Origin: Eledone cirrhosa
Lineage: Eukaryota; Mollusca; Cephalopoda; Octopoda; Eledonidae
Assembly: GCA_964016885.1 (NCBI GenBank)
Contig: OZ024743.1
Span: forward strand, 163,241,642 to 163,305,641
Direction: 5' to 3'
Length of the DNA: 64,000 nt
Shown: positions 32,700-44,009 of the stretch, piece after piece
Position numbering within the stretch: position 1 is the first letter of the stretch
Layout: every line of letters starts with the position of its first letter
The notes under the pieces: generated by a model
What the model was told of the DNA's origin: nothing
Seen by the model: the letters and a program-made list of their open reading frames with translations, nothing else
The model's database searches: none
Made by a program: the position numbers and the translations under genes

Positions 32700-34050
32700 C
32701 AAAGGCACTACTTATCTTGGCGGAACAATTGGGTTACGCTTTGTCAGTCACCAGGCCGGTAAGTCGGTGGCATAGAAATACCGAGCAGTGACTTTCGCCC
32801 AGCTAGAAAATTCGCGCCTCTTTTGACTTCTATTACAGTTCCAGCTTCATTTTCGTAGAGACAAGACGTTACTAAATCTGTTCCCTGGAACAACTGGCAA
32901 GATGTAGAACTTACCAAGAAACTTTGACCCTGTCGGCAAGGGCCCAACAACTAGTTCAACTTAATCATGTGGCATGCCAGCAGCTTTTTACTCTTTTAGT
33001 AATTGTAATAATTTACGGAGAAAAATAAACTTGTTATATTTCCTCGCTGTGCTTTCCTCTCTAATCCTTCAACATGGACTACCAACATTAAACACGCAGC
33101 CTTATAACCTAATCTTCCTTAAGGATCCTTCTCGCAACCAAAAATAATATTTTAAAGGACTTTTCTGCTAAAGTGGTGACCCCGACGTGATATGGGAAAA
33201 TCATCTTCATATTAATATCACTTCACACCACAAGTGAGCACAACTTTTGTTTCTGTGAATATGGCATAGCTTCTCTCGACTCACTGAGGCCTCACCCGTC
33301 AACTTTACATAACCAACCAAATGTTTACCTACTAAAGTGATGACCCCAAAGAACTTTTCTGCTAAACTCTCATAGAAGAGCTTTTTAGCAATAAGAGTAT
33401 ATGCTATTAAATTGTAGTAAGAAAAGAATGTTTGTTGTAGTAGTAGATGTAACGTTATTGAAGTTGAAGTAGAAATTGAAGTTATTGTTTGGTTGTCGGT
33501 TGTCGCCACGAAAGGAGATGAATCTGTAACATGTAGGCAAGTGAGTGACTTGTTGGCAAGTGAGTTAGCGAAGTCAAACATTATACTCACGTGTTGTGGT
33601 GATATTACCTTGGGAAAAAGGATTTTCCCATATCACATTTGATATATATTTTTAGTGTGTGTGCAGATTCATTGGTGGCAGAAATATCAGAAGGCTTTTA
33701 ACATTTTTACAATGGTTTATTTACAACCGTACAAGATTACGATAATTGTTGCCGGCATGCCGCAAAAGTAAATGGACAAAAATAAGTGTTTGATGAAAGA
33801 AATTGGTCCCTTGCCGATAGAGCCAAATGTTTCTTTTTTTACCGTTACATCTTGTTAGTTTTGACACGGGCTAGCATGAGGGTCTTGAATTGACGAAGTG
33901 AAAGCAGCAACTACAGTAAAATCAATAATAGAAGCGCGAATTTCTTCTAGCTGGACGGAAGTTGTTTATATTCATGTGCGACTTACATGTTTGGGCAACC
34001 TAACCAAATCGGGTATGAAAGATTGTTGTTGCGAGATATGAAGTAATGCT
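32700..34050. repeat. Inverted LTR-like (foldback) insertion in LINE-C copy C
   Basis: The left half carries an LTR-like block ending 'ttttctgctaaag', then a tRNA-Trp-type primer site 'tggtgaccccgacgtgat' at 33171-33188. The right half repeats related sequence in reverse. 'cgcccagctagaaaattcgc' (about 32800) corresponds to the complement of 33945-33960, and 'tgatatgggaaaatc' at 33187 to the complement at about 33642. The centre is near 33400. No pol coding is present. Confidence 0.6.
33171..33188 (+). promoter_or_regulatory. tRNA-Trp-type primer-binding site
   Basis: 'tggtgaccccgacgtgat' is a near-complete complement of the tRNA-Trp 3' end, as used by CsRn1-like gypsy elements. It follows a block with an AATAAA at about 33026. 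Confidence 0.7.
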
Positions 34051-34429
34051 GCTACAGCTTCATCCATCTCCCTGTTGGAACTAGTCCATATTGGAAAAGA
34101 GAGGATGCTGCTCACCAGGGTGGAGCAAGCGTGAGTGGAGGAAAGGATGCAAGGGAGAGAGAGGGGCGAGCATTTACGGAGACCAAGACCTTCAAATCGT
34201 CTGGGAAACGCAGCCTGACCTCGGGACTCTGGAGAGAGTCTGGCATTGACCAAGCACTCGAATCTCTCGAAGATTAGGTCGTCAAAGCGTTAGAGACATG
34301 ACGAAAATCTGTGAGATGGGATAACCCTGAGCATATATAGAAGCTTAGGAATCGAAAGGTAGTTCCTCTTTCTTTATAAGTCTTACAGGATGAAAATATA
34401 CATACAGATAAGATATACAATACTTAATT

Positions 34430-34700
34430 ACATAAGTGTTGTTTCCTTGAGCAAGACACTTTATTTCACATTGCTCCAGTTTACTCAGCTGTAGAAATGA
34501 GATGATAAGGACTGGGGTCCCTATCATTCCACTGCAAAGTGGTCGTGGAGGTGCCACGGCAAAAAAGCACCCAGCACTCACTGTAAATGAGGTTGGTGTT
34601 AGGAAGGGCATCCAGCTGTAGAAATCAAGCCAGAATCAGTTCCCGTCCCACCCTTGCAAGCAGGGAAAAGCGGACGTAAAATGAAGATGATGATTTCATA
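34430..34700 (+). mobile_element. tRNA-derived SINE, same family as 6095-6438
   Basis: 'tgagcaagacactttatttc' body, 'ggggtccctatcattcca', then the tail 'ggttggtgttaggaagggca' and 'aagcggacgtaaaatgaaga' followed by TGATGA. The tRNA head is missing. Confidence 0.8.
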
Positions 34701-34749
34701 TAAAAATATAAAATCAAAACGAAAGAAAATATTAATTCAACACTAAGTA

Positions 34750-34936
34750 ATTGTTTCTACTTTAGGCACAAGGCCAGCAACTAGCCAGTGCATTACTGGT
34801 ACTTTATTTTATCGACCCCGTAAGGATGAAAGGCAAAGTCACCTCGGCGGGATTTGAACTCAGATCGTAAAGGGACGTAACTATGCTGGAAAGCATGGCG
34901 TCTGACCCTCTACCGATACTGCCAATCCACCGCCTT
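34750..34936 (-). mobile_element. SINE family 2, full length, inverted
   Basis: The minus strand runs from 'ggcggtggattggcagtatc' through 'gttcaaatcccgccgaggt' to 'aaagtagaaacaattact'. It is one of the few copies with the complete tRNA-like head. Confidence 0.85.
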
Positions 34937-35429
34937 CAACACTAAGTAATGTGTAACAATCAGCCACACACCACAAGGGGCGCTGGAATCCCCACCTAAT
35001 ACTTTTTGAGGCAAGCCAACACACTCACGGCATTTGTATATGAACAAGGCAAACCCAGTTGATTCTCCTTTGGAGAATGCTTTTGTACTTGGTGATAGAT
35101 AGATAAGAATGCACAGAGACAGAAAGACTAATACATAGATACAACTAAATCTTTGTGTGTGTGTGCGTGTTTTGTAGAAGCTAAGGTATTATTTGGCTGT
35201 CATTTCTAGCAAGACAGGTTTCTACAACAAAGCTCTTTGCTCCGTGTACGACAGTCAGGCACACAGACAGATAAAGGGTCAACCGCAAACACTCTAACTG
35301 TAATGATTGCGGCGTTATACTTCTCTGTCTATCTAATCTCTTTCTGTAACTCTCTCACTATCTCTCTCTTGTTGGCTTCCCTACTTTACCATGTTGTCGT
35401 CTGTCTCTTTTTATACATTACACCCATCT
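34937..35429. other. No gene seen
   Basis: Moderately AT-rich DNA with GT runs at about 35154-35170. A LINE-C-like tail scrap is at about 34985-35040 ('tttgaggcaagccaacacac'). Confidence 0.45.
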
Positions 35430-35552
35430 CCACCGCTCTCTATGTATATATATATATATATATATATATTTAATTAGAAAGTGAACCTTTGGTAATAGAG
35501 TAGTTATATTTTGTGTTGTTCACTTTCTAATTAAAAAGCTCAGTTCTATACA
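35430..35552. repeat. Perfect 17-bp hairpin within a larger inverted repeat
   Basis: 'ttaattagaaagtgaac' (35470-35486) is exactly complementary to 35518-35534. The outer 'tctatgtata' / 'tatacataga' also pair. The loop is 31 bases. Confidence 0.8.
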
Positions 35553-35599
35553 TAGAGGACTCTTTTTTCCTTTGCTTTTCCTTTGGAATTACCTAACAC

Positions 35600-35684
<85 letters not shown>
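35600..35684. repeat. (TA)n microsatellite
   Basis: Uninterrupted TA for about 80 bp. Shorter TA runs occur at 35445-35469 and 35799-35825. The latter sits inside the palindrome 'gactcttttc'...'gaaaagagtc' (35786-35840). Confidence 0.95.
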
Positions 35685-35688
<4 letters not shown>

Positions 35689-35794
35689 ACAAAGAGGGTG
35701 TGGTAAGATACCAAATGGACCATAACACACCAGAGTACTAAAAACTTAGGGTAGTAGAGTGGGTAATAGGAAAAGAATCAGCCCTGACTCTTTT

Positions 35795-35829
<35 letters not shown>

Positions 35830-36149
35830 AGAGTCTTTTCCTATATATATATATGTATATATCTCCTTATAATATATAACCAGCAATTTCTCTGTCTGTC
35901 CGACGCGTAGAGAGAGAGTGAGAGTGAAAGAAAGAGACAGACTACAAGAGGGGGATAGCGGGAGGAAGAGAGAGAGAGACGCTGGAAGAGGGGAAGGAAA
36001 GCTATGTCTTGCTGTCTGCATTACGATACATATATATATACACACACACACTGAGCGCGTCATAATGACGTAATGCAGACAGACAGACAGACATACAGAC
36101 AGATATTATAAGGGCGCAACGTTATATCTATGTATCTATCTAAAAAGAA

Positions 36150-36349
36150 AGACTAAGAATTATATAGAGAGAACGCTAAATCGCCTAATGCGGTCCCTAG
36201 GGCATTGAAAATTTGAAATAATTTTTGCTCAAAACACTCACAGGACCATAAGTATTACATGTCTAAAGTTTGAAAACAATCGGTTGGATGGTTCTCAAGT
36301 TTTAGTGAGCTGACAGACAGACAGACATTCTCTGTTTTAGATATATAGA
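36150..36349 (-). mobile_element. 5' terminal fragment of a Helitron-like element
   Basis: Read on the minus strand from 36349: TCTATATATC followed by 'taaaacagagaatgtctgt' and CTGT repeats. This is a TC start in the same style as the Helitron 5' ends at 24544, 43015 and 46137. The 3' end was not located. Confidence 0.5.
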
Positions 36350-36386
36350 CTAGCAGAAAACCACCCGGTGGGCGGTTTTCTGCTAG
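36350..36386. repeat. 37-bp palindrome bounded by CTAG at both ends
   Basis: The sequence begins CTAGCAGAAAACC and ends GGTTTTCTGCTAG with one central mismatch pair. CTAG plus a GC-rich hairpin is the Helitron 3' signature, here readable on both strands. It directly abuts the TCTATA 5' end at 36349. Confidence 0.75.
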
Positions 36387-36857
36387 CAAATCTAGTGTAT
36401 ATACTGATATTGTTGAGATTTGGATGAGAAATGTTTTCGGCACCACATTTTCACCGTCTCTCGGTGTGTCTTTTATGCACGTATAAATATATATGTTATC
36501 TATACGGTGAAATCTTTGAAATAAATATATGTTAAAACGAAAAAGGAGAAAATAAATAACTGGCGGTTAGAAAAAATATTCCTATGAAATTTTAATCATA
36601 CCATTAGGTGTGAATAAGGAAATATTTTTTTATTGTCAAAACAAATGTTCAAAAGTTAAACTTCAATTTTTTGAATTATTTCCAATTTTTTCATGAAATT
36701 GAACACTGGACATTGGCTGCTGGAAATAGAAATTAAATCGTATTTAATTGTATTTAAATTTCTAACCTTATTTTATTATTTATATTTTTTTAATAAGAAA
36801 TAAAAAAAAACAACCAAAAAAATTGAAGAAAAAAATTGAACAAATCAAACGTAGGTT
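36387..36857. other. AT-rich stretch, no gene
   Basis: Nothing recognised; A/T-rich with (A)n at about 36800. Confidence 0.5.
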
Positions 36858-37130
36858 ATGGAACAGCGCAATCTGATTAATAAATTACCTCATCAGCAGC
36901 AACCTTCTTCAAATGGTCCTTATTATCAGCAGCAACAACCACAAATTCAATGGCAACCTTCTTTAAACCACAAATTCAATGGCAACCTTCTTCGCATGGT
37001 GTCAAGTCAGAACCGCCTCGAACTGGTTACTTCTGGCTTGTGCAAGGTGTCTCTATAGCAACCAGCGATTCCCTCGGCCTCAGTGACCAAAGTCAGTGGA
37101 GAGGGGAAGGTAATGTTTATATAAAGGAAG
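36858..37130 (+). pseudogene. Gln-rich coding-like remnant with an internal duplication
   Basis: An ATG at 36858 opens a frame rich in Gln/Pro ('LPHQQQPSSNGPYYQQQQPQ'). A block encoding 'PQIQWQPS' is duplicated in tandem with a 29-bp period (about 36939 and 36968), which shifts the frame. The second half in the other frame gives 'SHGVKSEPPRTGYFWLVQG'. It looks like a decayed exon or retrogene piece. I do not recognise the family. Confidence 0.3.
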
Positions 37131-37412
37131 GGGAAGGTAATATTTCTGTAGCACGTGTTTTAGCGTCTATTCACTCTCTCTCTCCCTCTCTCCCTCCCGC
37201 TATCCCCCTCTCGTCTCTCTATATATAAAACGGTAGATGTCGGTCTGTGTGTGTGTATGATTTTTATGCATTTCCACATTTCTCTACCGATTTTGATGAT
37301 TTTTCCCCCCAATGTGCTCCAAATTTACCAGGGCAGGTCAACGCGTAATCACTTTTGCCCAAAATTTCCTGCTTCTATGAAAAAAAATCGATAAAACTAA
37401 ATACATGTTGTA

Positions 37413-37610
37413 ACCCTCTCTCTTACACGCTTCATTCCTCTCAATACCCTCAATCTCCTCCGCAACTCTCTTTAAAAGGTTACTGCCTCCGTCTCTGAAG
37501 GAACGCGACACAAACTTTGATAACCCTCTCTCTTACACGCTTCATTCCTCTCACTACCCTCAATCTCCTCTGCAACTCTCTTTAAAAGGTTACTGCCTCC
37601 GTCTCCATTA
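37413..37610 (+). repeat. Tandem duplication (~110-bp period) in the Hel-1 5' region
   Basis: 'cctctctcttacacgcttca' to 'ggttactgcctccgtctc' occurs twice, starting at about 37416 and 37526. Confidence 0.85.
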
Positions 37611-38312
37611 CAGTTTAGAACAACGACAAATCTTCACCCTTTTCGTTCGTCATACATCAAATATCAAAATTTAATAAGCCGATAACACTAAATACATACT
37701 GCTCTCTCAACGTTACATTTTACATCAAATAACAAATATTCAAAAGCAACAGATGAATTTATAAAACAACAAACGTAACAATAACGACGCTTAAGCGTTC
37801 ATTTACTTGAATCTCAACAAAGACATTATATTTTATTGTTGTCCTTTTTGTAATTTTTCTTTCTTTGTTTTTCTCAATATGAGACAAAAAATTAATGAGA
37901 AAACTTTTTTAACGAACGTCCGATTTCGATGATTTATTTTCCAGTGTGCCCCAAAATAACGCCCCTGTTTACGCTCTTTTGTGCTATAACTCAGACAGGC
38001 TTGGCTTACAGGTTTGACCTATTATTTGACGTGCATTCTTCATAGATCTTACTTAGTACTCATTTTCTACTTACCGTTCAATTGAAAGTTTTGGCTACTC
38101 CTCCTTTCATACTCCATTACCTGCATAAATATTTACGTGTTCGGTCCTGCCGAACAATATAGTACTCAGTTTAAACTAATTCAAAGTTCATTTGAAAATT
38201 TTCGCTACCAAACACATTCTTTGAATCTACGGTCATGCCACCCCAAAAAAGACCACGACTTAGTCGCCAAACTAAAGTTGCTTCTGCTGCCAAATGAAGA
38301 AGAGCTACAGAG

Positions 38313-41300
38313 TTGTCCGTAGAAAAATTGACTCGGTTGTCACAAAATGCAACTCAAAATGCAATTACCCAGGCAACCGAGACAGAAAAAAAGAGGAGCA
38401 TCCGCCTTTCCGGAAATGCATTTGTAACTGCAGTTGCACGTGCAGCGCAAACTGCTGAACAACATTCTCGACGACGAAGCAAAAATGTAGCCTCCACCGC
38501 TGCAGCACGTGACGGTGAGGACGAAGAACACCGTTACAGTCGACGACGAAGAAATGCCGCCTCAACTACTTCGTCACGTGCTGCTGAGGACGAAGGGCAG
38601 CGTTCCAGATGTCAACGTACGGACGCCGCTTCAACAGCTTCCGTTCGCGCATCAGAGACTGCGCAAATTCAATTACAAAGGCTAAACGCCAATGCACTCC
38701 GCAGGAGTGCTAAACGAGGTACACAGAGGATCAGTTGCACTCAGTGGTCTCATAAGGCTTTCCACTATAACCCAACAGTAAACTATGCACTGATGCCAGA
38801 AGTTCAGATTGGATCCATGTCTGTCATTTGCCAATATTGTCGGGCAAAAAAATGGCCTGGGGAGACTTCAGGGATGTGCTGCTCTGACGGCAAAGTGAAA
38901 CTGCCTCCTCTCTACAGGAACCACCACAACCTTTGAAGTCTTTACTGACCGGTGCCACAGCGGAGTCGGAACACTTCCTTCAATGTTCCAGGAGATACAA
39001 CGCTGCCTTCCAAATGACCTCTTTCGGAGCTAACATCATACGCGAGGACGGCTTCATGCCTACCTTTAAAGTTCAAGGACAAATTTACCACAGAATCGGT
39101 TCGCTACTGCCCACGACAGACGGACAGCCCCAGTTCCTACAGCTATACTTTGTCACTGACTATTTGGACCAAGCGGAACGACGCGCTTCAATTTCGCCTG
39201 GCACAGGCATGAAAATTCTGTTGCAACTCCAGAGAATGCTGCACGAAAACAACAACTACATTCGCAGTTTTAAATGTGCATTGGAGGCTTCTCCGTTGCC
39301 AAATTTTGCTGTTATAACCGACGCTGACAGGAAACCACCAGTCACCCACGCCAGACGTTTTAACACTCCCACGTGCAATGAAATAGCTGTGCTTCTTCAT
39401 GGAGAACAGTACAACAAGCGGGACATCACACTTCAGTGTAGGGACAATAGTCTGCAACGCATCAGCGAGACGCATAGGTCCTACGACGCATTCCAATATC
39501 CCATACTTTTCCCATTCGGTGACGACGGATACCACTTTGGAATTCCTTTGTGCAACAGCAACAAAAATGTTTCCTGTATGCAGTTCTACACCTACCGATT
39601 CATGGTCCGCGAATGCTGCTTTAACCAACTCCACCGTGCAAGAGTACTCTTCAACCAGCTTGCTGTAGACGCGTGCGCAAAGATGGAATCTGAAAGGCTG
39701 TGCTACATAAGGAACAATCAAGCACGCCTTCGTTCGGACAGCTACATTCACTTACGGGATGGAGTACGGAATGACGTCGATCCCTAGAACCTAGGAAAAC
39801 ATTGTATCCTTCCGTCGACCTTCATTGGGAGTCCCCGATACATGAGTGAACGCACACAGGATGCTATGACGTACGTGCGTCTCTACGGCAGACCGGATCT
39901 CTTCATCACTTCAACATGCAACCCTAAGTGGAATGAAATTACCGCGGAATTATTCCCCGGACAAAGGGCGTCAGACAGACACGATCTTACGGCACGAGTC
40001 TTTCACTTGAAGTTGACAAAACTTATTGAACTCCTAAAATCAGGTAAGGCCTTTGGACCTGTTAGGTGCTACGTATACACTGTTGAGTGGCAAAAGAGAG
40101 GCCTGCCACACGCTCACCTACTCATTTGGCTGATAACGAAAATCAACGCAAGCAGCATTGACAGCATCATTTCAGCAGAAATACCCGACCCAAAATTGGA
40201 CAGAGAACTCCACAACATCGTCACTGCTCACATGGTTCATGGGCCATGCGGAAACGGTTTCAACATGAATTCTCCATGCATTAAAGAAAGAAGGTGCACA
40301 AAGAGGTATCCTAGGCCATTCCTCCGAGAAACTCGGACTGGTGGTGACGGTTATCCATTATACCGCCGCAGGACTCCTGCGGACGGAGGAATTGTTGCGA
40401 AAACACCACATCACAACATCGACAACCGGTGGATTGTACCCTACTGCCCACTTCTGCTTAAATTGTTTAACGCCCACATTAACGTTGAATACTGCCACTC
40501 GTCAAATCGATAAAGTACGTCTGCAAGTATATCAATAAGGGATTCGATGCTGCGTCCTTTGGTCTTACAATGGAGAACAACCGAGACGAAGTAACTCGAT
40601 ACCAGGTTGGCCAATACATCAGCAGCAATGAAGCGTTCTGCCGATTCTTCCACTTTGCAATACACCATAACTACCCCCCAATCAAACAGTTGGCGGTGTA
40701 CCTTGAAAACGGTCAAAGAGTCTACTTCACCGCCTCCACCGCTGCTGAAATAGCAGAGGAACCCAAGGACACCGCACTTACGGCATTTTTTAAGTTATGC
40801 CGAAACAATCCCTTCGCCAAGACCCTCTTCTACTCTCAGGTGCCATCATACTACATATGGAACACAGACAACAGGATTTGGTTAAGAAGGGTGAAAGGAC
40901 AACCCGTCGAGGGACATCCAGACATTAAAATGTCCCCTACCCTTGGGAGAGTGTAGACCATTCATCCTAACCAAGAGGAATGCTTTTATCTCCGCCTTCT
41001 ACTGCATGAGGTGGTAGGAATGACATCTTTCGACGATCTGAAAACAATCAACGGAGAGCTTTGTACTTCATTCCGCGCAGCCTGCCTTAGATGGGGTCTA
41101 CTGGAAGATGGCGCTCAGTGGGATGCGACATTGGCGGAGGCAGCTACAATACGCTCAGCGGTGCTACTGTAGACATGCGAGTTAAGTGACACTGCATCCT
41201 TATGGGACAAATACAAAGAGGACCTTTCCGATGACTACATACACCAAGAACAACTGCTACTCCCTCATTCCGACGTACGACTCAGCGACGAATTCTTCAA

Positions 41301-42831
41301 CAAAGCTCTCATTGACATCGAGGACAAAATCCTAACTGCCGGCGGAAATGACTTTCCATTCTATGGACTGCCTAAAATTCAGCGAACGGGCTCCGACAAA
41401 CTTCCGACGGGCATAATTCAGGAATCTGCCTACGACGTCCACGCCCTCGAACTGTTCATCAACGAAAACGAGCCGAAATTGTTGCAGGACCAACGGCAGG
41501 CGTATGACACAGTTTGCACTTCCATTCGTCAACGCAGAGGAGGTATCTTCTTTTTGGACGCCCCAGGAGGAACTGGTAAAACATTCGTCAATAAACTCCT
41601 CCTCGCCAAAGTGCGACAGCAGAAAGGAATCGCCCTGGCTGTGGCTTCTTCTGGCATTGCCGCAACTCTGCTGCCCGGAGGTTGGACAGCTCATTCCGCA
41701 TTTAAACTGCCATTCAACGCAACTTCAGACGACACAATAACCTGCAACATCACCAAAGGCTCTGACAAAGCTGAAGTCTTGAAAATATGCCACCTAATTG
41801 TGTGGGACGAATGCACAATGGCCGATAACGGGTCCCTTGAGGCGTTAGACAGGACCCTACGAGACATCAGAGAATGCAACCGGCCGATGGGAGGGGTACC
41901 TCTACTGCTGTCTGGCGATTTTCGACAAACTCTTCCAATTGTTCCAAAAGCCACCAGGGCCGACACTGTGGGGGCTTGCATTAAGTCATCTTCCCTGTGG
42001 CAGGAAGTGACAATCCTGACCCTCACAACAAACATGAGAGCCCAACTGCTCGGCGATCACTCAGCAGCCGACTTCTCAAAGGATCTCTTAACATTTGGTG
42101 ACGGCACTGCACCTTCAGATGCAGCTAGAGAAGTAACAGTCTCGCAAGTAGGCACCGTTGTCGACACTGTTGACGACCTCACAGCATCTGTCTTTCGCGA
42201 TATGGCGACCAACTACAAAAACACGAGTTGGCTATGCGATAGAGCCATATTGGCTCCCAAAAATGTCTCAGTTGCAAAAATCAATGAGGACCTTCTGCAA
42301 AGCATTCCTGGAAACCTCCATACCTACAAATCTGTGGACAAAGATGAGGTTGACGATTTTCCAACAGAATTCCTCAATTCCTTGGACCTCTCTGGACTGC
42401 CACCCCATAAACTGCGCGTCAAAGTTGGGACTCCAGTGATGCTGTTGAGGAACCTGGAACCACCACGTTTCTGCAACGGAACACGGTTAGTGGTAAGAAA
42501 CCTCCTGCCGCATGTAATTGAAGCCACAATTCTCACGGGCTGCGGCGCTACAGAAAACGTCTTCATAGCCAGAATACCATTAACTCCATCAGGCACGGAA
42601 TGCCCCTGTACTCTGCGCCGACTTCAATTCCCCGTTAAACTTTGCTTCGCGATGTCAATCAACAAGTCCCAAGGCCAAACACTATCAACGGCAGGCCTGC
42701 ATTTAGCCCAGCCGTGCTTCTCACACGGCCAATTATACGTCGCATGCTCAAGAGTGGGATGCAAGCAGAACTTATTCATACTTGCGCCCAAAGGCAGAAC
42801 AAAAAATGTGGTCTACATAGAGGTGTTGTGA
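38313..42831 (+). pseudogene. Helitron Rep/PIF1 helicase, nearly complete, two frameshifts and three TAG stops
   Basis: About 1500 codons. Domains in order: a basic low-complexity N-terminus (38313-38700), 'ICQYCRAKKWPGE' and 'GKVKLPPL', and the helitron-like N domain ('HFLQCSRRYNAAFQMTSFGA', 'YDAFQYPILFPFG'). Next is the HUH Rep ('RPDLFITSTCNPKWNE', 'RGLPHAHLLIWL', 39842-40513), then 'KSIKYVCKYINKG' with the likely catalytic Tyr pair, just past a frameshift at about 40499. The PIF1 helicase (41479-42831) has Walker A 'APGGTGKT', 'VWDECTM', 'LLSGDFRQTLPI' and 'SINKSQGQTL'. The breaks are a shift at about 38915, TAG at 39785-39787, the shift at about 40499, TAG at 40954-40956 and TAG near 41170. 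Rep nicks and joins DNA, and the helicase unwinds it during rolling-circle transposition. Confidence 0.93.
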
Positions 42832-43014
42832 CTCCTCTATTCAGCACCACTGCAGTCTTGCCGGTCTGGCATATAGTGAGTAGATGCTATTGTTGTATAT
42901 TTTCAAACTTACCCCTATTTACTTTCAATGCCTCAATATTCATAATTGAGTGGAATCATTAAAAGTACTTTAAAGCAATTAACCTCCAAGCAACGCCGGG
43001 CACTTCTGCTAGTA

Positions 43015-43580
43015 TCTATATATATAAAGCTGAGGATGTGTGTGTTAAGGTTTGTAACGTATGCACGTCCACAATTTCCAACGGATTCTATTCAAAGTCA
43101 GGACAATTATTTTCCAGCATAGTTACGTCCCTTTACGATCTGAGTTCAAATCCCGCCGAGGTTAACTTTGCCTTTCATCCGTACGGGGTCGATAAAATAA
43201 AGTACCAGTAATGCACTGGGTAATTGCTGGCCTTGTGCCTAAAGTAGAAACAATTATTGCTTTTAGTCAGGAAAAGGTCATGAAGCAAATAAATTTCAAA
43301 TCCATCAACAATAAGGGCAAAATTCGATCATGATCATTCCCCCTCTCTATAATTTAACTGCTTTACTCTCTCTGTCGCTCTTCACTCCCTATATGACAAC
43401 ACTGCAGAGAGAAAAACAATGTTTTTGATCAAATGGAGCGTTCCGTATATTCCCTCTCTCTATAATTTAACTGCTTTACTCTCTCTGTCGCTCTTCACTC
43501 CCTATATGACAACACTGCAGTGGAGCGTTCCGTATTGACATACGGCTTATCTGGGGCATTTTCAATCGGCTTATTGCAAA
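43015..43580 (+). mobile_element. Helitron Hel-2: 5' fragment carrying a SINE
   Basis: It starts TCTATATATATAAAGCTGAG, two bases after the Hel-1 CTAG. It is an inverted near-copy of the Hel-3 5' end (45680-46137) and is cut at 43580 by the 3' end of Hel-3. It includes a ~75-bp block ('ctctataatttaactgcttt' onward) repeated twice. Confidence 0.8.
43124..43256 (+). mobile_element. SINE family 2 inserted in Hel-2
   Basis: 'gttcaaatcccgccgaggtt' through 'gtagaaacaattattg'. 'acaattatt' occurs at both ends. The inverted paralogue at about 46040 has the uninterrupted site. Confidence 0.9.
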
Positions 43581-44009
43581 CTAGCAGTTTAGCCCGGCGT
43601 TGCTCGGGTTTGTTCATTTGCTATGAATAGTTACATACAGGTAAACGCGGCTTGAAAGCGAATAAGCTTATCAATTAAGTGCATAAAGCAGTTGAACCGG
43701 TTATTAAAAGTTACGAACCAATTAGCATTTTGGACAATCAATGATGGATTAATAATCTTGTGGGACAGTAAGTAAATGAAGGGGAGTAACTTGAAAGTTA
43801 TGTCATGATTGATTGGAAACCAGACGACACAATATGAAATATTAAACACGATATTAGAAATATATTTTTGTAAATAAGACAATTTATATACACGAGTCGT
43901 CGTCTCTCCTGATTATCGTCCAGCCGTGTGTGAGCCCGAAGGAAGTCTGCTCCTATGATAGGCTGATGGGCATCATTTTTAATTTGGTGGGTGGGGGTGG
44001 GGGATTCCG

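Larger units (their letters stand above)
31370..34345 (-). pseudogene. LINE-C copy C, split by two insertions
   Basis: On the minus strand the copy starts at about 34345 ('HRFSSCL', 'FERFECLVNARLSPESRGQA') and is interrupted at about 34050. It resumes at 32705 ('FDSLFDQSDQFSRR', 'SGDWINVLPVANVGGLLSLN', 'CRCCKILDSTGLHGLSC', 'GRFARHTELNLIVKRAL') and is interrupted again at about 31990. The 3' end returns at about 31465-31370 ('LFQRISLVITRCNAASVLA'). The segment order matches copies A and B. The endonuclease module has a frameshift after 'GLSRVDEK', so PD...WDV is out of frame. Confidence 0.8.
37218..43012 (+). mobile_element. Helitron Hel-1, near full length (about 5.8 kb)
   Basis: The 5' end is placed at TCTATATATAAAACGG (37218). 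The 3' end is 'caacgccgggcacttctgCTAG' at 43009-43012, followed by T. Hel-1 encloses a Rep-helicase ORF (38313-42831). A second Helitron starts two bases after the 3' end. Confidence 0.85.
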
